A DNA stretch of 64,000 bases, taken from positions 372,001 through 436,000 of the forward strand of contig NZ_JBHSGP010000014.1 in the NCBI RefSeq assembly GCF_042654525.1, in the 5' to 3' direction. Under the pieces are notes generated by a model that was not told where the DNA came from, made no database searches, and saw only the letters and a program-made list of their open reading frames with translations. This document shows, piece by piece, positions 9,196-18,285 of this stretch. The translations under genes were made by a program, and so were the position numbers. This stretch comes from Geojedonia litorea (GTDB lineage Bacteria; Bacteroidota; Bacteroidia; Flavobacteriales; Flavobacteriaceae). The number at the start of each line of letters is the position of its first letter. Position 1 is the first letter of the stretch.

Positions 9196-9239
9196 TTAAC
9201 ATTAAAGCAATATTTACATAACATTAAATTAACATTAAA
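9196..9239 (+). promoter_or_regulatory. Further 11-bp phased TAACATTAAA repeats
   Basis: Pentamers TTAAC at 9196, ATAAC at 9218 and TTAAC at 9229 are spaced by 22 and 11 bp, each followed by ATTAA. They are not in phase with array P3 downstream and no TTTG lies at +19 or +30. They may be a separate Pho-like site acting on the MORN gene or on the sRNA promoter. Confidence 0.45.
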
Positions 9240-9281
9240 ATCATAATAACCTGTTTTACAGTTACCTAACTAAATATCATT

Positions 9282-9337
9282 TTAATGATAAATTAATATT
9301 TAGGTTACAATAAGGTTACTTAAATAATTGATATTTG
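9282..9337 (+). promoter_or_regulatory. Pho-box-like array P3 with TTTGC promoter element, no gene directly downstream
   Basis: Units TTAAT 9282, TTAAT 9293, GTTAC 9304 and GTTAC 9315 are 11 bp apart. A TTTG element starts at 9334, which is 19 and 30 bp after the last two units, the same geometry as the other arrays. The predicted transcript starts near 9342 and meets a terminator at 9417-9449. Confidence 0.6.
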
Positions 9338-9341
9338 CTCG

Positions 9342-9449
9342 TGATTTAAGTCACACACATTAGTATTTCATTATAATTTTTTAGTTTTTGTCAACTACAT
9401 TATTATGAATTCTGATAACTGCCTTTGGCCAAGGCAGTTTTTCTGTTTT
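9342..9449 (+). ncRNA. Candidate Pho-regulated small RNA of about 110 nt
   Basis: The segment starts just downstream of promoter array P3, may open with a small hairpin (GTGA/TCAC, 9341-9354) and ends in a strong intrinsic terminator. It has no convincing short reading frame: an ATG at 9403 reads straight into the terminator stem. The porin gene has its own promoter downstream of this terminator, so a separate short transcript is the simplest reading. Exact ends are inferred. Confidence 0.45.
9417..9449 (+). terminator. Intrinsic terminator ahead of the porin promoter
   Basis: The stem AACTGCCTT/AAGGCAGTT (9417-9425 and 9431-9439) has a five-base loop and is followed by TTTCTGTTTTTTT. It ends a plus-strand transcript upstream of the porin gene. 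Confidence 0.85.
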
Positions 9450-9464
9450 TTTAAACATTTAAAT

Positions 9465-9509
9465 ATAATGTTTAGGAAACATTTAGTTAACATTGGTTTT
9501 AGTTCTTTG
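9465..9509 (+). promoter_or_regulatory. Pho-box-like array P4 with TTTGC promoter element
   Basis: Units at 9465 (ATAAT), 9476 (GAAAC) and 9487 (TTAAC) are 11 bp apart, and TTTG starts at 9506, 19 bp after the last unit. The nearby CTTTGCAGC matches the element of P2. It precedes the porin ATG at 9534. Confidence 0.6.
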
Positions 9510-9533
9510 CAGCGACAAAAACTAAAATTTAAA

Positions 9534-10724
9534 ATGAAACTAAAATTATCCCTATGCGCTGTAGTTTTAATGGCGTTTACATCACTTCATGCACAAGAAA
9601 TTGCTTCTCCAGCTTTTGGGAAAGGGCTTTTTAATCTAGTAGGTAAAGACAGTTCTTGGACAATGAAAATTGGCTTGCGTGCTCAATTTCTTGGAACATC
9701 AACTTTTGAAGACGGTAAAAGTCCTGAAACTAATATGCTTATTAGACGTTCTCGTTTAAAATTTGATGGTTTTGCATTTAGTCCCAAATTACAATATAAA
9801 ATTGAGCTGGGATTGTCGAATCGCGATATCTCCGGGGTATCAGAATTTACCAGCAACACACCACGCTATATTCTCGACGCCGTTATTAAATGGAATTTTT
9901 ACGAAAATTTCGAATTGTGGTTTGGCCAGACAAAACTTCCTGGAAATAGAGAACGTGTAATTTCATCGGCAAACATGCAAATGGTTGATCGATCGCTTTT
10001 AAACAGTAGATTTAATATTGATCGTGATATGGGCTTGCAGTTGAGACATCATTTCAATCTTTCAGACCAATTTGTAGTAAAAGAAATTTTATCAATATCA
10101 CAAGGTGAAGGCAGAAATATTACCACAGGTAATCTTGGCGGTCATCAATATACTGCACGATTAGAAGCTTTACCTTTTGGTGAATTTGCAAGCGATGGTG
10201 ACTATAAAGGAAGCGATTTAAAACGAGAAAGTTCACCAAAACTTGCCATAGGTGCTTCTTACGATTTTAATAATAATGCCGTAAAAAACCGTAGTAACCA
10301 AGGTAGTTATATGGTAAATGATACTGGATTTTATGAAACTAATATTACAACCTTATTCATTGATGCGATGTTTAAGTATGATGGGTTTTCTTTAATGGCT
10401 GAATATGCCGATAGAGATGCTGATGATCCATTCGCTAAAAATTCGGATAATAGTTTAACTGGGGATGTTGTTCAAGTTGGAAAAGGATTAAATTTACAAG
10501 CAGGCTATTTATTTTTAAATAATTGGGAAATTTCTGGACGGTATACCAATATAGAATTAAATAAAAACATAACAGGCAAAAACCCAGAAAACCAATACAC
10601 TTTAGGTGTTTCTAAATATATAGTCGGACATAGCTTAAAAGTACAATCTGATATAAGCTATTTAGAGTATGGTCTTGGAAATTCTAGCTATATGTATAGA
10701 TTACAATTTGATATCCACTTTTAA
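9534..10724 (+). CDS. Phosphate-selective porin, OprP/OprO family
   Basis: The 396-residue outer-membrane protein starts MKLKLSLCAVVLMAF with signal cleavage after SLHAQ. Residues after about 35 are beta-barrel strands with OprO/P hallmarks (MKIGLRAQF, LIRRSRLKFDGFAFSP, ELWFGQTKLPGNRERV), and the chain ends YRLQFDIHF. Upstream in-frame ATG codons from 9405 would put the terminator and promoter P4 inside the gene and are rejected. It sits 70 bp before the PiT transporter, so together they could carry phosphate across both membranes. Confidence 0.85.
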   Translation: MKLKLSLCAVVLMAFTSLHAQEIASPAFGKGLFNLVGKDSSWTMKIGLRAQFLGTSTFEDGKSPETNMLIRRSRLKFDGFAFSPKLQYKIELGLSNRDISGVSEFTSNTPRYILDAVIKWNFYENFELWFGQTKLPGNRERVISSANMQMVDRSLLNSRFNIDRDMGLQLRHHFNLSDQFVVKEILSISQGEGRNITTGNLGGHQYTARLEALPFGEFASDGDYKGSDLKRESSPKLAIGASYDFNNNAVKNRSNQGSYMVNDTGFYETNITTLFIDAMFKYDGFSLMAEYADRDADDPFAKNSDNSLTGDVVQVGKGLNLQAGYLFLNNWEISGRYTNIELNKNITGKNPENQYTLGVSKYIVGHSLKVQSDISYLEYGLGNSSYMYRLQFDIHF

Positions 10725-10728
10725 AAAA

Positions 10729-10773
10729 ATAACAATTACATAACCTAATAAACAAAAACACTTAAGATATTTG
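10729..10773 (+). promoter_or_regulatory. Pho-box-like array P5 with TTTGC promoter element
   Basis: Units ATAAC 10729 and ATAAC 10740 and a degenerate unit at 10751 stand 41, 30 and 19 bp before a TTTG at 10770. The geometry is that of P1-P4. It lies in the 70-bp gap between porin and PiT, giving the transporter its own promoter. Confidence 0.5.
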
Positions 10774-10794
10774 CAAACTATTTTTAACTAAATT

Positions 10795-13092
10795 ATGGAA
10801 AACATTTATTTATTTATGATTATTGCCCTAGCTGGTTTGGCCATTGCCGATTTGGTAGTTGGGGTTAGTAATGATGCGGTAAACTTCTTAAATTCTGCTA
10901 TAGGATCTAAAGCGGTTTCATTTAAAACAATTATGATAGTCGCCAGTTTAGGTGTTGCTATCGGTGCCATTTTTTCAAGTGGTTTAATGGAGGTTGCCCG
11001 AAAAGGTATTTTCAATCCTCATGAGTTTATGTTCAGTGAAATCATGGTCGTTTTTATGGCCGTAATGATTACTGATATTTTATTATTGGATTTCTTCAAT
11101 ACTGTTGGGATGCCAACCTCAACCACGGTTTCTATTGTATTTGAATTACTTGGAGCATCTGTGGCTATGGCCTTAATTAAAATTGGTCATGATGGAGGGA
11201 CTTTTTCAGATGTGATTAATTACATTAATACCTCCAAAGCAACCGAAATTATACTGGGTATATTGCTCTCGGTTGTAGTGGCCTTTTCTGTTGGGGCATT
11301 AGTACAATGGGTTTCGCGATTATTATTATCCTATAATTTCGAGAAAAAAGCCAAATGGGTAGGTGCTGTATTTGGTGGGCTTGCATTGGCTTCAATTACC
11401 TACTTTATTTTCTTAAAAGGAATTAAAGGAACCGCCTTTGCCGATGAAAAATTAGGAATGCTTGGCGGTCTTAAAATTAAAGACTTTTTAGAGCAAAAGG
11501 TTCTAATCATTATGTCTATAAGTGTTGTTTTTTGGACCTTATTATCCTATTTACTAGTATCATTTTTCAAAACAAATATTTACAAGTTAATTATTATTGT
11601 AGGAACATTTGCATTAGCTCTAGCTTTTGCCGGGAACGACCTGGTCAACTTTATTGGAGTCCCTATTGCAGCATGGCAATCCTATGAAGCTTGGGTTGGT
11701 TCTGGTGTTGCCGCAACCGAATTTAGTATGGGCTTTTTAGCTGATAAGGTACCTACACCAACTATTTTGTTAGTCATTGCCGGTTTAGTTATGGTGGCCA
11801 CTCTATGGTTATCTAAAAAGGCTAAAACGGTAACTGAAACCGAAATTAATTTGTCTAGAGAAGGAGATGCTAAAGAGCGTTTTCAACCAAACTTTCTATC
11901 AAGAGGGTTTGTGCGATTAGCAATGGGTATGTCTCAAATGTCCTCTTACATTTTACCTGAATCATGGCAGGCAAAAATTGAAAAGCAGTTTGAAAAACCT
12001 GTAATCGCATTAACTAAAGACAAAGTTCATGAGTTACCTGCTTTTGATATGGTTAGAGCAGCCGTAAACTTAATGGTAGCAGCGGTATTAATTTCATTAG
12101 CAACTTCAATGAAACTACCTTTATCTACCACTTATGTAACCTTTATGGTGGCCATGGGTACTTCGTTAGCAGATCGTGCTTGGGGAAGTGAAAGTGCTGT
12201 GTATCGCGTTGCTGGGGTACTTAATGTTATTGGTGGCTGGTTCTTTACAGCTATTATAGCATTCTTAGCTGCTGCAACTATTGCTTATCTAATTAACTGG
12301 AATGTCACTGCTATGGTACCCGTTTTATTATTAGTTGCAATTTTATTGTTAGTTAGAAATTATATTTCTCATAAAAAGAAAAGTTCTGCAATTAAAGCTG
12401 AAGATAGTTTAACAAAAGCTGAAAGCAGTTCAATTCAAGGCGTTATTCATGAAAGTGCTGCTAATATTGCTAATGTTGTTAAGCGTGGAAATAAAATTTA
12501 CACCAATGCTATTAACGGATTGGCAAAACAAGATTTACCACTACTCAAAAAGAACAAAAAACAAATTGTAAAGCTTTCTGAAGAGGTAGATGAGTTACGT
12601 GATAATGTGTTTTACTTTATTAAGAATTTAGACGAATCAAGTGTTGGTGCTAGTAATTTCTATATCCATATTTTAGGGTATTTACAAGATATGACACAGT
12701 CTTTAGAATACATTACTAAAGTAAGTCACAAACATGTCAACAACAATCATAAAAAACTTAAATTCAGTCAAATAAAAGAATTAAAAGAAGTTGATGATCG
12801 TTTTGAAATTTTCTTTACGAACACGAAAAAAGCTTTTGATTCAAGATCATTTGAAGAAATTGGAAATATTTTAAGTCGTAAAAAGGAAATCGTTTCTTTG
12901 GTTACAGACAAAATTCAAAAACAAGTTGAACGTACACGTACTGAAGAATCAAGTCCGAAAAACACAACCTTGTACTTTACAATTCTTTTAGAAACTAAAG
13001 ATTTATTAAATGCAACTATGAACCTTTTAGAAGAGTATCATAATGCGCATGATGCATCTGTAAAGCCAGCGGCTATACCGGATTCTAAATAA
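10795..13092 (+). CDS. PiT-family inorganic phosphate transporter with C-terminal PhoU-like domain
   Basis: The 765-residue inner-membrane protein has two homologous halves, each with the PiT signature: GVSNDAVNFLNSAIGSKA near residue 24 and FAGNDLVNFIGVPIAAW near residue 280. A second transmembrane block (about 415-520) is followed by a soluble helical region (about 545-755) resembling PhoU/DUF47, which probably regulates uptake. Proteins of this class import phosphate with H+ or Na+. The gene ends at a strong terminator and follows the porin. Confidence 0.92.
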   Translation: MENIYLFMIIALAGLAIADLVVGVSNDAVNFLNSAIGSKAVSFKTIMIVASLGVAIGAIFSSGLMEVARKGIFNPHEFMFSEIMVVFMAVMITDILLLDFFNTVGMPTSTTVSIVFELLGASVAMALIKIGHDGGTFSDVINYINTSKATEIILGILLSVVVAFSVGALVQWVSRLLLSYNFEKKAKWVGAVFGGLALASITYFIFLKGIKGTAFADEKLGMLGGLKIKDFLEQKVLIIMSISVVFWTLLSYLLVSFFKTNIYKLIIIVGTFALALAFAGNDLVNFIGVPIAAWQSYEAWVGSGVAATEFSMGFLADKVPTPTILLVIAGLVMVATLWLSKKAKTVTETEINLSREGDAKERFQPNFLSRGFVRLAMGMSQMSSYILPESWQAKIEKQFEKPVIALTKDKVHELPAFDMVRAAVNLMVAAVLISLATSMKLPLSTTYVTFMVAMGTSLADRAWGSESAVYRVAGVLNVIGGWFFTAIIAFLAAATIAYLINWNVTAMVPVLLLVAILLLVRNYISHKKKSSAIKAEDSLTKAESSSIQGVIHESAANIANVVKRGNKIYTNAINGLAKQDLPLLKKNKKQIVKLSEEVDELRDNVFYFIKNLDESSVGASNFYIHILGYLQDMTQSLEYITKVSHKHVNNNHKKLKFSQIKELKEVDDRFEIFFTNTKKAFDSRSFEEIGNILSRKKEIVSLVTDKIQKQVERTRTEESSPKNTTLYFTILLETKDLLNATMNLLEEYHNAHDASVKPAAIPDSK

Positions 13093-13114
13093 TTTAAAGT
13101 AACTGTTATATAGC

Positions 13115-13142
13115 AAAAAGCCACCTTAATAAGGTGGCTTTT
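13115..13142 (+). terminator. Intrinsic terminator after the PiT gene
   Basis: The stem AAGCCACCTT/AAGGTGGCTT with loop AAT is followed by TT and preceded by an A-tract. It closes the phosphate block. Confidence 0.88.
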
Positions 13143-13172
13143 AGTTTTGTATATTTGACTAAATTAAAACCC

Positions 13173-13892
13173 ATGAAAACTACCTCAATATTTTTTTGTT
13201 TAGCATTCACATTGTTTTCGTTTGGTCAATCAATAACAGGACCCGAACTACTCAAAAAGGCCATTGCTTATCACGACCCAAATGGCAATTGGACCAAGTT
13301 CAATGACAGTTTTACGGTAACTATGACGAGCCCTAAAACTTCTAAAAGAGTTAGCTCCATTTCTATAAACTTACCTCGATCTTATTTTCGAGTTAATGCA
13401 GTGAAAGATGATGTTTCTACAGAATACATTATCAACAAAGGACAGTGCACAATTCGCCTCAACGGAAAAACAGATTTAACCGACGAAGATTTAAAAACTC
13501 ATAATTTAAGTTGCGATAGAGCCAATTTGTACAAAAACTATTACACATACTTATACGGTCTTCCGATGAAACTTAAAGACCAGGGAACAATTGTTGATCC
13601 ACTAGTTGAACTAAAAAAATTCAAAGGAACATCTTACTTAAGACTACAAGTAACCTACGATAAAGCTGTTGGGACTGATGTATGGTACTTTTATTTTAAT
13701 CCTAAAACCTATGCATTAGAAGTGTACCAGTTTTATAAAACTGACGAAAATGGTCTTATAAAAGCTGATAGTGGTGAATACATTTTACTTTCTGAAATTG
13801 AAATTATTAAGGATATTAAAATCCCAAAAGTTAGAGCTTGGTATTATAATAAAGATAATGTGTATTTAGGAACAGATACACTTACAAAATAA
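13173..13892 (+). CDS. Secreted DUF6503-like protein
   Basis: A 239-residue protein with a signal peptide (MKTTSIFFCLAFTLFSFGQ) and a beta-rich body that resembles the flavobacterial DUF6503 family. Conserved-looking features are AYHDPNGNW near the N-terminus and WYFYFNPKTYALE near residue 170. The ATG at 13173 follows a TATATTTG -7 box (13150-13157), which supports this start over upstream alternatives. Function is unknown. It lies between two terminators and so is probably transcribed alone. Confidence 0.75.
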   Translation: MKTTSIFFCLAFTLFSFGQSITGPELLKKAIAYHDPNGNWTKFNDSFTVTMTSPKTSKRVSSISINLPRSYFRVNAVKDDVSTEYIINKGQCTIRLNGKTDLTDEDLKTHNLSCDRANLYKNYYTYLYGLPMKLKDQGTIVDPLVELKKFKGTSYLRLQVTYDKAVGTDVWYFYFNPKTYALEVYQFYKTDENGLIKADSGEYILLSEIEIIKDIKIPKVRAWYYNKDNVYLGTDTLTK

Positions 13893-13924
13893 AAAAGGCC
13901 ATTTCTAACGAAACGGCCTTTTTA
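13892..13924. terminator. Bidirectional terminator between the DUF6503-like gene and nrdA
   Basis: The stem AAAAAGGCC/GGCCTTTTT is extended by TTT/AAA across one mismatch. It can stop transcription from both converging genes. Confidence 0.85.
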
Positions 13925-13940
13925 GTAACACTTAAATTAA

Positions 13941-16409
13941 TTACGAACCACACATTAAACAATCGTCCCCTTCAGCTTCTTTGGCTTGGGCGATTAATGC
14001 CTTCATTTCTTCGGCAGTCATAGGTTCAACTTCGGTAGTTTGTTGGGCAAACTTTGCTGCTGTTTTAGCCGCTTTCTGTTTTTGTTTTTCAATTACAGTT
14101 TCATCAACCTCTACAATTTCAGCTACAGGCTCTTCTTTCTTGCTATTATCTAAAGTGAACTTAATAGCATCAACAGCACTTTTCGTTCTTAAATAATACA
14201 TTCCTGTTTTTAGACCGCTTTTCCAAGCGTAAAAATGCATTGAGGTTAGTTTAGCCATAGTGGCACCTTCCATAAACAGATTAAGAGACTGTGATTGATC
14301 AATGAAATAACCACGATGACGAGACATATCAATGATATCTTTCATGCTCAATTCCCAAACTGTTTTGTAAAGCTCTTTAATATCTTCTGGAATATTGTCA
14401 ATCCCTTGTATTGAGCCATTGGCTCTCATGATATCTTGCTTTAGGCCTTCATTCCATAATCCAAGTTCAACTAAATCTTCAAGTAGATGTTTGTTCACCA
14501 CAATAAACTCACCAGATAATACACGACGTGTATAAATGTTAGAGGTATACGGCTCAAAACATTCGTTGTTTCCTAAAATTTGAGATGTACTAGCAGTTGG
14601 CATTGGCGCTACAAGTAATGAGTTTCTAACGCCATGTTTTTTGACATCTTTTCGCAATTTAGCCCAATCCCAATTGCCACTTAATTCTTCATCTTTTATG
14701 CCCCAAAGGTTGTGCTGAAATTCACCTTCGCTTATTGGTGATCCTTTGTAACTTTGGTAAGGTCCATCTTTTTGGGCTTCTTCCATACTTGCGGTTACAG
14801 CGGCAAAATAAAGGGTTTCAAAAATATCTTGATTTAGTTTTTTCGCTTCATCACTTGTAAATGGCATACGCAATTTAATAAAGGTATCTGCCAAACCTTG
14901 AACTCCTAAACCAATTGGTCTGTGTCTAAAATTAGAGTTTTCAGCTTCTTTTACTGGATAGTAATTTCTATCAATAACCCTATTTAAGTTTTTGGTAACT
15001 CGTTTTGTGATTCTAAATAGTTCTTTATGATCAAACTCTCCATTTTTTATAAACATTGGAAGCGCAATTGATGCTAGATTACACACAGCAACTTCATCTG
15101 GAGATGTATATTCTAATATTTCAGTACAAAGATTTGAAGAGCGAATGGTTCCTAAATTCTTCTGATTAGATTTGCGGTTTGCAGCATCTTTATAAAGCAT
15201 ATAAGGCGTACCCGTTTCAATTTGCGACTCTAATATTTTCTCCCAAAGTTCACGCGCCTTAATGGTTTTACGACCTTTTCCGGCTTTTTCATACTTGGTA
15301 TAAAGTGCTTCAAACTCTTCACTATGCACATCACAAAGATCAGGGCACTCATTTGGACACATCAGGGTCCAATCGCCATTTTCTTGAACACGTTTCATGA
15401 ACAGGTCTGAAATCCACATGGCATAGAACAGGTCGCGGGCACGCATTTCTTCTTTTCCATGATTCTTTTTTAAATCTAGAAAATCAAAAATATCAGCATG
15501 CCATGTTTCCATATAAATGGCAAAACTCCCTTTTCGCTTTCCACCACCTTGATCTACATAACGGGCCGTATCATTAAATACTTTTAGCATGGGTACAATA
15601 CCATTACTAGTACCGTTAGTACCAGCAATATAACTCCCTGTTGCTCTAATATTATGTATAGACAAGCCAATTCCACCTGCAGACTGTGATATTTTGGCTG
15701 TTTGTTTGAGCGTGTCATAAATCCCGTCAATACTATCGTCTTTCATGGTTAACAAAAAGCAAGAAGACATTTGGGGTTTTGGTGTACCTGCATTAAAAAG
15801 TGTTGGCGTTGCATGCGTAAAATATTTTTTAGACATCAACTCATAGGTTTCAATCGCTGCATCTAAATCATCTAGGTGTATCCCAACTGCAACTCTCATA
15901 AGCATATGTTGAGGACGCTCGGCTATTTCGCCGTTAATCTTTAGTAAATACGAACGTTCTAAAGTTTTAAAACCGAAATAATCGTAGCCAAAATCACGGT
16001 TATAAATTATGGTAGAGTCAAGCTTTTCTTTATGTTCTTCAATAACTTTATACACATCATCGGCAATAAGCGGAGCCTTTTTACCTGTTCTAGGGTTGAC
16101 ATAGGTATACAGGTCGTGCATCACCTCGCTAAAGGTCTTTTTAGTGTTTTTATGTAGATTTGATACAGAGATTCTAGCCGCCAAGCGTGCATAATCAGGA
16201 TGTGCAGTAGTTAAGGTTGCTGCAATTTCAGCTGCAAGATTATCCAATTCACTAGTAGTCACTCCATCATATAACCCTTCGATAACCCTCATAGCAACTT
16301 TTACGGGGTCTACAAGTTCATTCAAACCATAGCAAAGTTTTCTTACTCTTGCGGTAATTTTGTCGAACATCATTGGTTCTTTTCTACCGTCTCTTTTTAC
16401 TACATACAT
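13941..16409 (-). CDS. nrdA: Class I ribonucleoside-diphosphate reductase, alpha subunit
   Basis: The 822-residue large subunit makes deoxynucleotides from NDPs. It has an N-terminal ATP cone (MYVVKRDGRKEPMMFDKITARV, an allosteric activity site), the barrel with NLCTEILEYTSPDEVAVCNLASIALP, and a C-terminal redox pair CLMC three residues from the end. A charged Glu/Lys/Ala-rich linker of about 60 residues connects barrel and tail. It is 242 bp downstream of nrdB on the same strand, so the pair may be one transcript. The gap holds a small inverted repeat at 16500-16515. Confidence 0.96.
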   Translation of the reverse strand: MYVVKRDGRKEPMMFDKITARVRKLCYGLNELVDPVKVAMRVIEGLYDGVTTSELDNLAAEIAATLTTAHPDYARLAARISVSNLHKNTKKTFSEVMHDLYTYVNPRTGKKAPLIADDVYKVIEEHKEKLDSTIIYNRDFGYDYFGFKTLERSYLLKINGEIAERPQHMLMRVAVGIHLDDLDAAIETYELMSKKYFTHATPTLFNAGTPKPQMSSCFLLTMKDDSIDGIYDTLKQTAKISQSAGGIGLSIHNIRATGSYIAGTNGTSNGIVPMLKVFNDTARYVDQGGGKRKGSFAIYMETWHADIFDFLDLKKNHGKEEMRARDLFYAMWISDLFMKRVQENGDWTLMCPNECPDLCDVHSEEFEALYTKYEKAGKGRKTIKARELWEKILESQIETGTPYMLYKDAANRKSNQKNLGTIRSSNLCTEILEYTSPDEVAVCNLASIALPMFIKNGEFDHKELFRITKRVTKNLNRVIDRNYYPVKEAENSNFRHRPIGLGVQGLADTFIKLRMPFTSDEAKKLNQDIFETLYFAAVTASMEEAQKDGPYQSYKGSPISEGEFQHNLWGIKDEELSGNWDWAKLRKDVKKHGVRNSLLVAPMPTASTSQILGNNECFEPYTSNIYTRRVLSGEFIVVNKHLLEDLVELGLWNEGLKQDIMRANGSIQGIDNIPEDIKELYKTVWELSMKDIIDMSRHRGYFIDQSQSLNLFMEGATMAKLTSMHFYAWKSGLKTGMYYLRTKSAVDAIKFTLDNSKKEEPVAEIVEVDETVIEKQKQKAAKTAAKFAQQTTEVEPMTAEEMKALIAQAKEAEGDDCLMCGS

Positions 16410-16651
16410 AATTATTTTAGGTTTTTAGTTTTTCTGATCCACCTTCAGAAAATGTGTTAATTTAGTTAGTTATCCTGATTTTAAAATTAAACTGTCTGCT
16501 TCCGATAGTTCGGAATTGCTCAAGATTACCTATAAAATCTATTTAGAATTAATTAATTTGATTTTCCACTGAAACTTTAAAAATTAAGCAGTAACAATGG
16601 AAATTGCATTCAAAATAATTGTTTAAAACAACTTTTTAAGAATGTTTGCTA

Positions 16652-17632
16652 TTAAAAATCAGCATCAAAGCTGAACTTGTCTTTTTCTTCTTCTTTATTA
16701 AGAACACCTGCTTTTTGATATTCTGACACACGCTTTTCAAAGAAATTAGTTTTCCCTTGTAAGGAAATCATGTCCATAAAATCAAATGGATTTGCTGTGT
16801 TGTATTCTTTTTCACAGTCTAATTCGGTTAACAATCTATCGGTCACAAACTCTAAATATTGTGACATCAAATTAGCATTCATACCAATTAAACTTGCAGG
16901 CAAAGATTCGGTAATAAATTCTCTCTCAATGTCTAAAGCATCCACAAGAATTTCTCTAATGCGCTCTTTTGGCACCTTGTTAACTAAATGCTTATTGTGT
17001 AAATGCACGGCAAAGTCACAATGCACACCTTCATCTCTTGATATCAACTCATTAGAGAATGTTAATCCAGGCATTAAGCCACGTTTTTTAAGCCAAAAAA
17101 TAGAACAAAATGCTCCAGAGAAAAAGATGCCTTCAACCGCTGCAAATGCAATTAAACGTTCAGCAAAACTTGGAGATTCAATCCACTTTAATGCCCAATC
17201 GGCTTTTTTCTTGATGGCTGGAAAATTTTCAAGAGCATTGAAAAGCTTGTCTTTTTCAACTTCGTCTTTTACATAGGTGTCAATTAATAGCGAATACGTT
17301 TCACTATGGATATTTTCCATCATGATTTGAAATCCATAGAAAAATTTCGCTTCACTGTATTGCACTTCATTAACAAAATTTTCGGCTAAGTTCTCATTCA
17401 CAATCCCATCACTTGCGGCAAAAAAGGCTAAAATGTGTTTTATAAAATAACGTTCGTCATCATTTAACTTGTTTTTCCAATCTGAAAGATCCTGATGTAA
17501 GTCTATTTCTTCGGCAGTCCAAAAACTTGCTTCAGATTTCTTGTACCATTCCCATATATCATGGTGTTGAATAGGGAAAATGACAAATCTATCTTTGTTT
17601 TCTTGCAGTATTGGTTCTGTAAATTGAGACAT
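16652..17632 (-). CDS. nrdB: Class I ribonucleoside-diphosphate reductase, beta (radical) subunit
   Basis: The 326-residue ferritin-like subunit generates the tyrosyl radical for NrdA. The di-iron region is seen in NENLAENFVNEVQ, FFYGFQIMMENIHSETYS (Tyr radical candidate and E-x-x-H ligands) and SRDEGVHCDFAVHL. Length is usual for flavobacterial R2. The gene order nrdB-nrdA is the reverse of that in E. coli. The upstream region contains a 24-bp perfect palindrome at 17766-17789. Confidence 0.95.
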   Translation of the reverse strand: MSQFTEPILQENKDRFVIFPIQHHDIWEWYKKSEASFWTAEEIDLHQDLSDWKNKLNDDERYFIKHILAFFAASDGIVNENLAENFVNEVQYSEAKFFYGFQIMMENIHSETYSLLIDTYVKDEVEKDKLFNALENFPAIKKKADWALKWIESPSFAERLIAFAAVEGIFFSGAFCSIFWLKKRGLMPGLTFSNELISRDEGVHCDFAVHLHNKHLVNKVPKERIREILVDALDIEREFITESLPASLIGMNANLMSQYLEFVTDRLLTELDCEKEYNTANPFDFMDMISLQGKTNFFEKRVSEYQKAGVLNKEEEKDKFSFDADF

Positions 17633-17765
17633 TAGTTGTTGTTTTTTTAATGATTATGTGGTTGTAAAATTTGGCGTGATTTGGGACTAACAAATATTCA
17701 AAAATGTAATCGAAAATGAAAGGCAAACTTATAAACATTGTCAACAAGTTTTTAACAACGTCTTT

Positions 17766-17789
17766 AATCAAGCACAAATGTGCTTGATT
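17766..17789. repeat. 24-bp perfect palindrome upstream of nrdB
   Basis: AATCAAGCACA and TGTGCTTGATT form an 11-bp inverted repeat about 135 bp before the nrdB start. On the plus strand it is followed by a T-rich stretch, so it could be a terminator for an antisense transcript, or a dimeric operator for nrdB. It does not match the NrdR box. Confidence 0.6.
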
Positions 17790-17959
17790 CTTTATTATTT
17801 ATTTAATTGTTTGATTATCAGTGATTTAAGAAATATGTTTAACATTTTTTTAAGTAGGAAATATCGTATAAAAACAGCTCCTATGAGTGATGTTTACTTA
17901 ATTTTTATTTATTGTTTTTTTGATTATTTGTAATAGGAGAAGTTTATTGAATTCCAAAT

Positions 17960-17989
17960 AAAAAGAGAGCTGGTTACAGCTCTCTTTTT
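17960..17989. terminator. Orphan bidirectional terminator in a divergent intergenic region
   Basis: The stem AAAAGAGAGCTG/CAGCTCTCTTTTT has loop GTTA. The flanking genes nrdB (minus) and the response regulator (plus) both read away from it, so it ends no annotated gene. The 658-bp gap 17633-18290 otherwise shows only AT-rich sequence, the palindrome at 17766 and the promoter at 18255. An unannotated short transcript is likely, strand unknown. Confidence 0.75.
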
Positions 17990-18254
17990 CCCCAATAATT
18001 AACTAAACTAACTAAAACTATTAAGAATTAAATAGCCTAAAAATTATTACAATATGTATATGTTTTAAGCCAATAAAAAAATAATCCCTATTATCAAATT
18101 TGCTAAATTTTAATTAGTTATTCAGGTGTGTTTGTATTGTTGGTTATAAAAAGTGTATAGTTAGTAATTCTACTTTAGCCTTCCACCTTAAATTTTAACT
18201 ACACCCATATTTAATCTTAATACACAATAAATAAAGCTATTTATACACAACCAA

Positions 18255-18285
18255 ATTGAGTTGCATCGGTATTTTAGTATCTTTG
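18255..18285 (+). promoter_or_regulatory. Bacteroidota-type promoter of the response-regulator gene
   Basis: ATTG (18255-18258), a 19-bp spacer and TATCTTTG (18278-18285) fit the -33/-7 consensus TTTG-N19-TAnnTTTG closely. The ATG begins five bases after the -7 box, so the transcript is probably leaderless. Confidence 0.75.

Noticed and set aside
9196..9325. Repeated TAACATTAAA units as a CRISPR or satellite array
   Set aside because: Units are 11 bp with no spacers and fit phased regulatory sites better.
9405..9533. N-terminal extension of the porin from an ATG at 9405
   Set aside because: It would run through an intrinsic terminator and promoter array P4 and bury the signal peptide; the start at 9534 gives a clean signal sequence.
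16500..16515. Inverted repeat TTCCGA-N4-TCGGAA between nrdB and nrdA
   Set aside because: The stem is only six base pairs with no T-tract and could be chance; not listed as a terminator or operator.
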